Assembly: GCF_000513295.1 (NCBI RefSeq)
Contig: NC_023065.1
Location: 1,798,001-1,862,000, forward strand
Source: Magnetospirillum gryphiswaldense MSR-1 v2
GTDB lineage: Bacteria > Pseudomonadota > Alphaproteobacteria > Rhodospirillales > Magnetospirillaceae
DNA: 64,000 nucleotides
Reading direction: 5' to 3'
The position numbers and the translations under genes are program-made. The notes beneath the pieces were generated by a model. That model was not told the DNA's origin. It saw nothing but the letters and a program-made list of their open reading frames with translations, and searched no databases. Shown in pieces: positions 25,899 to 33,810 of this stretch (positions within the stretch are counted from its first letter, which is position 1; every line of letters begins with the position of its first letter).

Positions 25899-27342
25899 GA
25901 GGAGAGACCTCCAGAGCAGCGGTCGGCCTGGTTTCCGGCATGGGCGGTTGCGGGTCCAGGCCCATGGCCGCATTCAGCCGTGCCTTGGCCGCTTGCAGGT
26001 CGGAATACAGGATGAAGCGGCGCAAGGTGGACAGCATGCCCGCCGCCTCGGCCTTGATTTCCTCCATGGCGCTGCCGCTGCCGGCCGAGCGCGACTTGCC
26101 GGCCAGCGAGGTGATGCGGCGGTCGATACCGGCCATCTGTTCGGTCAGGCGGAATTCCTTCATGGCGTGGCGATACTGGATATCGGCCACCCGCACCTGG
26201 GTGACCACCGCCATGCCCAGGGCCAAGCGGCGGGCACGGGTGACTTCCGCCACGTTCTGGGCTTGGCCGATGCGCTTGGGGGCGCTCAGCACATCCACCA
26301 AATTCCACGCCACCTGCACGCCGGCATCAGCCCAGGCATTGTATTTGAGATACGAATTGGCATCGTAATGGCCACCAATGAAGGGACCGATGCCGGGAAG
26401 AGACTTCAACAGCTCGGTATAGATTTCCTGGACGTCGATGCGAAACTGGGCTTCCTCGACGCGCAGCTCGGGGCGATTGTCCAGGGCGACTTGCTGCAAC
26501 GCCTCGACATCGGCGGCGGGCGGATCGACCACCAGGGTGCCGCCTTCCTTCAACTCGGCCAGTTGGAAGGCGGTGTGGGACTGCACTCCCATCAAACCGG
26601 CCAGATCGGCCCGCGCGGTGGCGGTCTGACGCTGCATCTCGGCGATCTGGCGCATGGTGTCGACGATGGCGCGCTGATGCGCCAGCATCTGCATGGGGTC
26701 GCCGACCTGACTGCGCTCGGCTTCCTCGGCATCCTTGACCGAACGGATCAGACGCAATTCCAGGGCGTTGTATTTTCTCTCGGCGTATTCGTTGATGACC
26801 GCCTTCCAATAGGCGGCCTGCACGTCCTGGATCAGCAGATGCAGCGCCCGGCGGCGCTTTTCCTGAGCCAGCGTGATGCGGTCGGATTCCTGGTCGGCGC
26901 GCAGCATGGCGATGCCGAAATCCATCAGGTTCCAGGTGGCGGTCAAATCGCCGGTCCGGCTGATGACGTCGTCACTGGTGGAATAATTGCCGGTGGTGCC
27001 GGCGGACAAATCCTTGGACGTGGTCGCCTTGCGCGGACCGCGGCGGCTGAGACCACCCTTGGCGGCCATTTCCGGCAACAGGGCGAAGATGGACAGATCG
27101 GCCTTGCCCTGGGCCAACACTTCTTCCAGCAGCTTGACGCGGGAATCCAGATTATGGGCCACCGCCAGGGCGATGGCATCATCCACCGTCAGCGGCTGCG
27201 ACAGGGTTTCCTGGGGCAGGGTTTCGGCGTGACGTTTGAGATCGGCACGGATTTCCCCCAAGGCCTCGGGCTCAAGCGCACAAGCCGACAGCGACACCGC
27301 CACGGTGGCGACGACAAGGCCGGTTTTAAGGGTTTTCCGCAT
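25873..27342 (-). CDS. TolC-like outer-membrane efflux lipoprotein of the type I system
   Basis: The 489-residue protein begins with a lipoprotein signal (MRKTLKTGLVVATVAVSLSACALEP; lipobox LSAC). Long helical segments follow, with the two-fold TolC/OEP pattern (LTVDDAIALAVAHNLDSRVKLLEEVLAQGKADL, and RPELRVEEAQFRIDVQEIYTELLKSLPGIGPFIGG). It should form the outer-membrane channel for the exporter encoded downstream. ATG 27342 is chosen because it gives the lipoprotein signal. It is the first gene of the four-gene secretion operon, which runs tolC-like, ABC, HlyD, substrate. Confidence 0.88.
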   Translation of the reverse strand: MRKTLKTGLVVATVAVSLSACALEPEALGEIRADLKRHAETLPQETLSQPLTVDDAIALAVAHNLDSRVKLLEEVLAQGKADLSIFALLPEMAAKGGLSRRGPRKATTSKDLSAGTTGNYSTSDDVISRTGDLTATWNLMDFGIAMLRADQESDRITLAQEKRRRALHLLIQDVQAAYWKAVINEYAERKYNALELRLIRSVKDAEEAERSQVGDPMQMLAHQRAIVDTMRQIAEMQRQTATARADLAGLMGVQSHTAFQLAELKEGGTLVVDPPAADVEALQQVALDNRPELRVEEAQFRIDVQEIYTELLKSLPGIGPFIGGHYDANSYLKYNAWADAGVQVAWNLVDVLSAPKRIGQAQNVAEVTRARRLALGMAVVTQVRVADIQYRHAMKEFRLTEQMAGIDRRITSLAGKSRSAGSGSAMEEIKAEAAGMLSTLRRFILYSDLQAAKARLNAAMGLDPQPPMPETRPTAALEVSPRVVAHLTR

Positions 27343-27457
27343 GCTCACGCCGATGTCCTTCTGACAACAGCTTTCATTATTTAAATCAAACCGCTTAACG
27401 AGAGGTTTAACCCAACGCACAAAGCATGGGTGGGGAAACCAGGGGGAGGGAGAAAGT

Positions 27458-27534
<77 letters not shown>

Positions 27535-27645
27535 AGGCCGGATGCCGCACAGCGGGGTGCGGAAGGCGGGTTATAGCGTAAGGGCATGGGGCGCGGCAAG
27601 GGGGGAAGTTGCGGGTCCATTCCACCGGCAACCGTCGTGTCCCAC

Positions 27646-28101
27646 CTACCGACCGCGTCTCGGTGATTTGACCACACCACCGATCAGCATCAGGACAATG
27701 CCGCCCAACACCATCAGCAGGCCGGGACCGGCGGCGACAACGCTCCAGGCGGCCAGGGTGCGATCATCGCCCAGCACAAAAGTCCACACCACGGTGGCGA
27801 TATAAGCAAGGCCGGCCAAAACCACCAACAGGCCAAGGGCACTCACCGGGTGGGACGGCAGCGCATCCCCCACCACCCGGCATGCCAGGGCCCGGTTGGC
27901 GCGAAGGTCTTCGAGAAAGCGGGCCAGGGCCACCGTCAGGCCACCGCCGGCCAGCCCGACCAAAGCGTATACGCCAGCCCCCGCCACTTGGTCGAAAGCC
28001 TGGGCCTTCAGCGTCAGAAACACCCGTACGGCGGAAATCAGCATGCCGCCGATAATCACGACCCAGCCGGCAAACTTGAGCCCCTTGAGCACCTTTTGCA
28101 T
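27646..28101 (-). CDS. Small membrane protein of unknown function
   Basis: The 151-residue protein starts MQKVLKGLKFAGWVVIIGGMLIS. It has four hydrophobic segments (about residues 10-28, 40-58, 90-110 and 120-142) separated by short polar loops. The C-terminus is basic (VVKSPRRGR). No conserved motif was recognised. ATG 28101 has AAGGAAG upstream on the minus strand. It follows a zinc-ribbon gene and a periplasmic protein gene on the same strand, probably one transcript. Confidence 0.6.
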   Translation of the reverse strand: MQKVLKGLKFAGWVVIIGGMLISAVRVFLTLKAQAFDQVAGAGVYALVGLAGGGLTVALARFLEDLRANRALACRVVGDALPSHPVSALGLLVVLAGLAYIATVVWTFVLGDDRTLAAWSVVAAGPGLLMVLGGIVLMLIGGVVKSPRRGR

Positions 28102-28132
28102 TTTCTTCCTTTCGTTGCTCGCGCCTGAACAG

Positions 28133-28369
28133 CTACGGCCTTTCCCCCAGCTTGGCCAAGGCAGCGTCCCATTCCTTGCGCATGACCTTGGCGCCACGGG
28201 TGTTGTGGTTGCGCATGTGTTCGCGGTAACGGCGGTCGTAATAGCCGTTGACGCCGACCATGCGGGCGGCGCGGTCCCAGGCGATGCGCTGGCATTCAAG
28301 CTTCAGGCGGCAATGTTCGCTGCAATAATCGGCCTCGTCCGTCACCGCGCCGCAGATTTTACAGGCCAT
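28133..28369 (-). CDS. Small zinc-ribbon-like protein
   Basis: The 78-residue protein begins MACKICGAVTDEADYCSEHC: a C-x-x-C and C-x-x-x-C/H arrangement that could bind one zinc. A basic helical part follows (RLKLECQRIAWDRAARM, RRYREHMRNH). The function is unknown. AGGAGGG lies just before the double ATG at 28372/28369, and the second ATG has better spacing. It starts 13 bases after the stop of the upstream periplasmic protein gene, so the two are likely co-transcribed. Confidence 0.6.
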   Translation of the reverse strand: MACKICGAVTDEADYCSEHCRLKLECQRIAWDRAARMVGVNGYYDRRYREHMRNHNTRGAKVMRKEWDAALAKLGERP

Positions 28370-28382
28370 CATGCCCTCCTCT

Positions 28383-29120
28383 TTATTTGCGCCCGCTGTT
28401 GTCGCGGTAATAATTCTCGACCGTGGCAACGGCTTTGGCAAAGGCGCCATCCCACTGGGCTTGGGGCATGGCCGGCGGCTTCGGGCAGTCTTTTTTGCCT
28501 TCCAGGCCGCACATCATGCGCTGCAAGCCATAAGCGGTGGGCCAGTGTTCGTCGTATTTATCCCCTCTGGCGCGGGCGTTGCGGGCCATGGCGATACCGG
28601 CCTGGACCGCTTGCGCCGCTTGTTGCGGCTGCGTGGTCAGAAAATCCGACAGCAATTGAATTTGCTGCTGCCCGCCCAGGCGATAGGCGCGGTTGAAGAA
28701 GAATTCGTTGTCGATGATTTCCGCCCGCCCGCTGTCATCGGCGAAGCGCAGCGCGTCGTACCAGCCCAAGGTGGTGAAAAAACTGACCATCTGCAGGATT
28801 TGCGGCGTGTGGGTAGCACCTTCACGCGGCACATAGAAGATGCCGTAATAATCCATCGCCTCCATGGGGGTCAGCGACAGCGGGTTCTTCTCGAAATCGG
28901 TCAGCATGCCATCGAAGCGGGCCATGGCGACCGCGTCCTTGCCCTGACTGGCGCCCAGGGCGTCGATGGTATCGGCGAACACAGCTCGACGGGTCTGCCA
29001 CGGCTGAGGCTCGACCTTGACCAGGATTTGCTGCCCCACCGGCTTGGGCGCGTCGGCAGCCGAGACGTAAAGCGGTGTCGCCATCAACGCCACGACCAAA
29101 GGCAGCACATGCATCTTCAT
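28383..29120 (-). CDS. Periplasmic protein of unknown function
   Basis: The 245-residue protein has a Sec signal peptide (MKMHVLPLVVALMATPLYVSAADA; cut likely after VSA). The mature part is mostly helical, with an aromatic-rich centre (AMDYYGIFYVPREGATHTPQILQMVSFFTTLGWYDALRF) and a late Cys pair (MMCGLEGKKDCPKPP), which could form a disulfide. No family was recognised. ATG 29120 is preferred because GGGGGG precedes it; ATG 29138 is also in frame. It leads a minus-strand group of three small unknown genes ending near the tRNA. Confidence 0.6.
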   Translation of the reverse strand: MKMHVLPLVVALMATPLYVSAADAPKPVGQQILVKVEPQPWQTRRAVFADTIDALGASQGKDAVAMARFDGMLTDFEKNPLSLTPMEAMDYYGIFYVPREGATHTPQILQMVSFFTTLGWYDALRFADDSGRAEIIDNEFFFNRAYRLGGQQQIQLLSDFLTTQPQQAAQAVQAGIAMARNARARGDKYDEHWPTAYGLQRMMCGLEGKKDCPKPPAMPQAQWDGAFAKAVATVENYYRDNSGRK

Positions 29121-29287
29121 GATCCCCCCCTTTTTCAACTTCTACTCCGACTAGGAATGGCAGGGACGCAAGCAAATCAAGCGCGGATTTCATCATGCCA
29201 CTTATTTATCAAATACCGAGATCGTGCCTCTTGGCACCCGCCTCGGCTTACGGCAGCATGGACGCCATCATAGCAGCAAGGCGGACC

Positions 29288-29803
29288 ATGTCGCGCAAGC
29301 CCACCCTTTATCTCGCCGGCCCGGCGGTGTTCCATCCGGCGGCCAAGGCGTTGTTCCAATATCTCAAGGAAATCTGCGCTGAAAACGGGCTTGAGGGCGT
29401 CTCGCCCCTGGATGGCGAGGGCAAATGGCAGAACTTGCCGCAAGAGCAGCAGGCGGCGGCCATCCGTCAGGCCAATATCGATCTGATCCGCGCCTGCGAC
29501 GCGGTGATCGCCTGTATCTCGCCGTTTCGCGGCCCCGGTGCCGATGCCGGCACCGCGTGGGAGATGGGCTTCGCCGAAGCCTTGGGCAAGAAGGTGTTTT
29601 CCTGGTGCGAAGAAACCAGACCCTATCTTGAGCGGGTCGAACATCAGCGCGACGACGATGGCCGCTGTTTTTGCCAGCAACACGGCATGATCGTCGAGGA
29701 TTTCGGTCTGGTGGATAATTTGATGCTGACCGCCGGACGTTTCCCGCCGCTGCCCGAGTTCGATCAGGTGATCAAACAGGCGGCGGCTGAATTGAAGGGC
29801 TAA
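29288..29803 (+). CDS. Nucleoside 2-deoxyribosyltransferase family protein
   Basis: The 171-residue protein begins LYLAGPAVFHPAAKAL, the N-terminal P-loop-like motif of the family. It has NIDLIRACDAVIACISPFRGPGADAGTAWEMGFAEALGK near residue 60, where the D-x-G-T-x-x-E-x-G pattern contains the catalytic Glu. These enzymes exchange or remove the base of deoxynucleosides in nucleotide salvage. AAGGCGG lies before ATG 29288; the in-frame ATG at 29258 is a less likely start. It is followed four bases later by a CDF-like transporter gene. Confidence 0.85.
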   Translation: MSRKPTLYLAGPAVFHPAAKALFQYLKEICAENGLEGVSPLDGEGKWQNLPQEQQAAAIRQANIDLIRACDAVIACISPFRGPGADAGTAWEMGFAEALGKKVFSWCEETRPYLERVEHQRDDDGRCFCQQHGMIVEDFGLVDNLMLTAGRFPPLPEFDQVIKQAAAELKG

Positions 29804-29807
29804 GCCC

Positions 29808-30443
29808 ATGTCGGCCTGTTGCAGCGGCGGTTGCACCCCGCCCGCCCCGATGGCGGTGGATGGGCGCTATCGCCGCATCCTGATGGTGGCTTTCGCCATC
29901 AACCTGACCATGTTTTTCGTCGAGATCGTTTCCGGCTGGCTGGCCGGGTCCACCGCCTTGCAGGCTGACGCGCTGGATTTCTTCGGCGACGCCGCCAATT
30001 ACGGCATCAGCCTGTTCGTTCTGGCATCGGGAGTGCGGGTCCGTGCCGGCGCCGCCTTGTTCAAGGGCGGCACCATGGCGATCTTCGGGTTGTGGGTGAT
30101 GGGCAGCACCGCTTGGCACGCCTGGTCGGGCACCCTGCCCCGGGCCGAGATCATGGGCGCTATCGGCCTCTTGGCCCTGGCCGCCAACGGCACCGTCACC
30201 GCCCTGCTTTACGCCTATCGCCAGGGCGATGCCAACATGCGGTCGGTGTGGCTATGCTCGCGCAACGATTCCATCGCCAACATCGCCGTCATCATCGCCG
30301 CCAGCGGCGTTTTCGTCACCGCCACCCATTGGCCCGACATCGCCGTCGCCGCCATCATTGGCGGCCTCAATCTCAGCGGCGCCGTCCAGGTGATCCGCCG
30401 GGCGCGGCAGGAATGGCGAGCCGCCGCCGGCGGAGCGGATTGA
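29808..30443 (+). CDS. Cation diffusion facilitator-like transporter, short form
   Basis: The 211-residue membrane protein has six hydrophobic segments. Helix 2 contains QADALDFFGDAANY, matching the metal-binding D-x-x-x-D pattern of CDF transporters. Helix 5 follows CSRNDSIANIAVI. The N-terminus is Cys-rich (MSACCSGGC), which could bind metal ions. CDF proteins export Zn, Fe, Co or related ions. The soluble C-terminal domain usual in CDF proteins is missing, as in other short single-domain members. The substrate cannot be told from the sequence. Confidence 0.82.
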   Translation: MSACCSGGCTPPAPMAVDGRYRRILMVAFAINLTMFFVEIVSGWLAGSTALQADALDFFGDAANYGISLFVLASGVRVRAGAALFKGGTMAIFGLWVMGSTAWHAWSGTLPRAEIMGAIGLLALAANGTVTALLYAYRQGDANMRSVWLCSRNDSIANIAVIIAASGVFVTATHWPDIAVAAIIGGLNLSGAVQVIRRARQEWRAAAGGAD

Positions 30444-30575
30444 CCCCAAACCGGCGCGTTCTCATCACATCCCGGTCATCGCGACCATCGGCAAACCCTT
30501 TGCCCAGGCGGCCCTCCAATGAGGTACTATGATACCCTTACTGTAACATATTGATTTTAAACGATTTATTTCCTG

Positions 30576-30604
30576 TTGACTCTATCGCTCTCCGTGGCAT
30601 ACTC
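30576..30604 (+). promoter_or_regulatory. Promoter of the rplM-rpsI operon
   Basis: TTGACT (30576-30581), a 16-17-base spacer and CATACT/ATACTC (about 30598-30604) form a good sigma-70 promoter. It gives a leader of about 50 bases before rplM. Confidence 0.7.
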
Positions 30605-30661
30605 CGCCCCCTCGAATGCCGGGGTGTCCCGGTGTTCCCAACTGGTTTTGCCGTGGGTGAC

Positions 30662-31120
30662 ATGAAGACCTTGAACGTCAAACCGTCCGAAGTGCAGAAG
30701 AAGTGGGTCGTGGTCGACGCGGACGGCGTCGTTCTGGGCCGTCTCGCCAGCGTCATCTCGATGCGCTTGCGGGGCAAGCACCTCCCCACCTTCACCCCCA
30801 ATGTCGACATGGGCGACAATGTGATCGTGATCAACGCCGAGAAGGTGAAGTTGACCGGCAACAAGCTGGCCGACAAGACCTTCTACTGGCACACCGGCCA
30901 TCCCGGCGGCATCAAGGGCCGTACCGTGGGCGAGCTGCTTTCGGGCCGCTTCCCCAACCGGGTCATCGAAAAGGCGGTCGAACGCATGATCACCCGTGGT
31001 CCGCTGGGACGCGCTCAGATGAAGAATCTGCGCGTCTATGCCGGCCCGAACCATCCCCATGAAGCGCAGCAGCCTGAAGTGCTGGACGTGGCTTCCATGA
31101 ACCCGAAGAACAAGAGGTAG
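30662..31120 (+). CDS. rplM: 50S ribosomal protein L13
   Basis: The 152-residue protein shows L13 features: [34 protein letters not shown] and the [17 protein letters not shown]-terminus. It is an early assembly protein of the large ribosomal subunit. ATG 30662 gives the standard start [15 protein letters not shown]. rpsI follows after two bases, as in most bacteria. A promoter lies about 60 bases upstream. Confidence 0.98.
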   Translation: MKTLNVKPSEVQKKWVVVDADGVVLGRLASVISMRLRGKHLPTFTPNVDMGDNVIVINAEKVKLTGNKLADKTFYWHTGHPGGIKGRTVGELLSGRFPNRVIEKAVERMITRGPLGRAQMKNLRVYAGPNHPHEAQQPEVLDVASMNPKNKR

Positions 31121-31122
31121 TC

Positions 31123-31590
31123 ATGGCCGATCTCTCCAGTCTGGCCGATCTTCAGGCCGCCGTTCCGCAGGTTCGGCCCGTGTACGAGCGTAAGGTTGAC
31201 GCTCAGGGCCGCGCCTACGCCACCGGCAAGCGCAAGAACGCCATTGCTCGCGTCTGGGTCAAGCCCGGCAGCGGCAAGATCGTGGTCAACGGCCGCGACG
31301 TCACCACCTATTTCGCCCGTCCGGTTCTGCGCATGCTGATCAATCAGCCGTTCCAGACCGCCCGTTGCGAAGGCCAGTTCGACGTCATGTGCACCGTCAA
31401 TGGCGGTGGCTTGTCCGGTCAGGCCGGCGCCCTGCGTCACGGCATCAGCCGCGCTTTGACCTTCTTCGACCCGGCCATGCGCCCGGCGCTGAAGGCCGGC
31501 GGCTTCCTGACCCGCGACCCGCGCGTCGTCGAGCGTAAGAAGTACGGCAAGCACAAGGCTCGTCGTTCGACCCAGTTCTCGAAGCGCTAA
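31123..31590 (+). CDS. rpsI: 30S ribosomal protein S9
   Basis: The 155-residue protein contains the S9 sequence [28 protein letters not shown] and ends [17 protein letters not shown], the basic tail that reaches the decoding centre. An N-terminal extension of about 30 residues ([20 protein letters not shown]) is common in alphaproteobacterial S9. The gene is co-transcribed with rplM and followed by a UUCG-loop terminator at 31618. Confidence 0.98.
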   Translation: MADLSSLADLQAAVPQVRPVYERKVDAQGRAYATGKRKNAIARVWVKPGSGKIVVNGRDVTTYFARPVLRMLINQPFQTARCEGQFDVMCTVNGGGLSGQAGALRHGISRALTFFDPAMRPALKAGGFLTRDPRVVERKKYGKHKARRSTQFSKR

Positions 31591-31617
31591 TCCGCTTTCG
31601 ATGTGGGATTGTGGAGA

Positions 31618-31639
31618 GGGTCGCTTCGGCGGCCCTTTT
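31618..31639 (+). terminator. Rho-independent terminator after rpsI, TTCG loop
   Basis: GGGTCGC (31618-31624) pairs with GCGGCCC (31629-31635) through one G-U pair, around the stable tetraloop TTCG. TTTT follows. Confidence 0.82.
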
Positions 31640-31679
31640 CCATTTGTCCGCCCTCTCCGCCTGTTTTGTGGAATCCATC

Positions 31680-32081
31680 ATGCCGATCATCTATGTCGCC
31701 ACCAGCAAGGCCAACCAGGAATGGGGCGCCGATGTGGGCCTGGGCAAGAACCTGTACAAACTCGGCGTCAGCGCCGACAGCGTGACCGAACAGGATCTGG
31801 CTGGATTGGCCGGGCAAAGCGACTGGAAGATCCTGAAGACGGACGAAACCGAGCTTAGCGAGGACGAGGCGCTGGAGCGTCTGGCCCGCAAGGAAAAGCC
31901 CGTCGACCCCAATTATTATCCCAAGCTGCGCGGCGCCAAGGGCCTGTTCAAGGTGGCCATCAACAGCGTCGAGAATTCCATGCTGGTGGCCCTGGCCCTT
32001 GATGGCAAGGAGCCGCCCAAGAACTTCAAGGTCAAGCCCGTCGACATCGCCAAATACCTGATCAGCAACGCATTGCGGTAA
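31680..32081 (+). CDS. Conserved-looking hypothetical protein
   Basis: The 133-residue soluble protein begins MPIIYVATSKANQEWGADVGLGKNLYKLGVS. It continues with alternating acidic and basic segments (LSEDEALERLARKEKPVDPNYYPKLRGAKGLFKV) and ends VKPVDIAKYLISNALR. No signal peptide, membrane span or known motif is seen. ATG 31680 is selected; an in-frame ATG at 31611 would run through the rpsI terminator. It stands alone between the ribosomal operon and the TPR-methyltransferase gene. Confidence 0.6.
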   Translation: MPIIYVATSKANQEWGADVGLGKNLYKLGVSADSVTEQDLAGLAGQSDWKILKTDETELSEDEALERLARKEKPVDPNYYPKLRGAKGLFKVAINSVENSMLVALALDGKEPPKNFKVKPVDIAKYLISNALR

Positions 32082-32178
32082 TGCGGGCAGCGCCGTTGCC
32101 CGGACCCACCCTTGGGTTTATCATTATCGGCGTGGGGGGTTGCTACGGTATCGTTCAGCGGGGGGGAGCCTGACCCAC

Positions 32179-33810
32179 ATGCGCGCCAAGACGGTTAAAT
32201 CCACTGCCACGGTCTTCACCGAGGCCATGCGCGCCTATGAGGACGGCAAACCCGCCGACGCCCGCCGCCTGGCCCGTCAGTTGGTGGAATCCGCCCCCAG
32301 TTTCGGCGGTGCCCATTACCTGCTTGGCCTGTTGGCCCTGGACCAGGGGCAAGGTAAGCGCGCCGCCGGCTATCTGGCCACCGCCATCGCCATCACCCCC
32401 GGCCAGTCGGCCTTGCATCTGGCCATGGGCCGGGCCCTGGAAATGGGCAACGAGGTGGCCGAGGCCTCCTTGCACTTCCGCACCGTGCTCAACATCCATC
32501 CCCACCATGCCGAGGCTCATGCCCGCCTGGGCCACCTGTTGCGCCAGCAAGGCCGGGTGGACGAGGCGATCAGCCATTGCCGACACGCAGTGACCGCCGA
32601 TCCCGGCCATGCCGAAGCCTGGAACACCCTGGGCGCCCTGTTGCAGCAACAAGGCGACCCGCGCGAGGCGGCACAATGTCTGCGCCGCGCCCTGCAACTG
32701 CGCCCGGTCTGGCCGACCGCCCTCAATAATTTCGGCTTGGCGCTGAAGGAATGCGGCAATCTGGCCGAGGCCGCGGCCATTTTGGAAGGGGCGGTGGATA
32801 TTCGCCCCGACCATGCCGGCACCCGCACCAACTTGGCCTCGGTGCTGCGCGCCATGGGCAAGTTGGATCGGGCACGCGAACAGGCGGAAAAAGCCGTCAA
32901 GCTGGCCCCACGCGATAGCGATTCCTGGGTCGAGTTGGGCCTGATCCGTCAGGCTCAGGGCCACGAGGACGGTGCCGCCTCGGCTTTCGACCGCGCCACC
33001 GCCATTGCCCCCGACCAGATCAAGCCGTGGTTCTGCCTGGCCGAATCCTGCCGGGCCATCGGTCAGACCGACCGCGCCGCCCAGGCCTATCGCCACTGCC
33101 TGACGCTGGACCCCGACGATTCCCACGGCGCCGGCCTGGGGCTGGCCTTGACCGGCGGCGCCGACACGCCGCAACGGGCGCCGCAGGCCTATGTGCGACA
33201 ATTGTTCGACGAATACGCCGACCGCTTCGATTCCGCCCTGGTCGGGGCGCTGGACTATCGCGGTCCGGCGCTGCTGGCCGATGCCCTCAACCGCTGCCTG
33301 GACGAGCGCCGCGATCTGGCTGTCCTTGATGCCGGCTGCGGCACTGGGCTGGCTGCGCCGGTTCTGCGGCCCTTGGCCGCCACCCTGGATGGGCTGGACC
33401 TGTCCCCGGCCATGGTGAGCAAGGCGCGGGACCGCGGCATTTACGACAGCCTGCACGAAGCCGAGTTGGAGCAGTTCCTGGCCGGACGACGGGCCGAATA
33501 CGACCTGATCGCCGCCGCCGACGTCATGGTCTATCTGGGCGACCTGACCCCGGTGCTGAATGCCGCCCGCGGTGCCTTGCGCGACGACGGTATTTTGGCC
33601 TTTACCGTGGAAAAAGCCGAAAACTGCGACAGTTACATGCTGGGAGCCAAGCACCGTTACGCCCATGCCGCCGATTACATCCGCCGTCAGGCCGATTTCG
33701 CCGGTTTCACCGTCGCACTGCTGGAAGACGCGGTGACCCGCAAGGACGGCGGCGTGGACGTTCCCGGTATGGTGGCGGTGTTGCGCAAGCAGGGCCGCAA
33801 GGGCGATTGA
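32179..33810 (+). CDS. TPR-repeat protein fused to a SAM-dependent methyltransferase
   Basis: The 543-residue protein has eight or more TPR units (about residues 10-330; typical lines are AWNTLGALLQQQGDPREAAQCLRRALQLRP and SWVELGLIRQAQGHEDGAASAF). A class I methyltransferase domain follows: FDEYADRFDSALVGALDYRGP, motif I VLDAGCGTGLAAPVL, and GLDLSPAMVSKARDRGIYD. This is the TPR-methyltransferase architecture found in many alphaproteobacteria; the target is unknown. TPRs imply a protein substrate or partner. ATG 32179 is used; an in-frame ATG lies at 32140. Its stop abuts the convergent EAL-GGDEF gene. Confidence 0.85.
   Translation: MRAKTVKSTATVFTEAMRAYEDGKPADARRLARQLVESAPSFGGAHYLLGLLALDQGQGKRAAGYLATAIAITPGQSALHLAMGRALEMGNEVAEASLHFRTVLNIHPHHAEAHARLGHLLRQQGRVDEAISHCRHAVTADPGHAEAWNTLGALLQQQGDPREAAQCLRRALQLRPVWPTALNNFGLALKECGNLAEAAAILEGAVDIRPDHAGTRTNLASVLRAMGKLDRAREQAEKAVKLAPRDSDSWVELGLIRQAQGHEDGAASAFDRATAIAPDQIKPWFCLAESCRAIGQTDRAAQAYRHCLTLDPDDSHGAGLGLALTGGADTPQRAPQAYVRQLFDEYADRFDSALVGALDYRGPALLADALNRCLDERRDLAVLDAGCGTGLAAPVLRPLAATLDGLDLSPAMVSKARDRGIYDSLHEAELEQFLAGRRAEYDLIAAADVMVYLGDLTPVLNAARGALRDDGILAFTVEKAENCDSYMLGAKHRYAHAADYIRRQADFAGFTVALLEDAVTRKDGGVDVPGMVAVLRKQGRKGD

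Noticed and set aside
33360-33760. Possible c-di-GMP link between the TPR-methyltransferase and the EAL-GGDEF gene
   Set aside because: They are convergent and merely abut (33810/33811); nothing suggests joint function.
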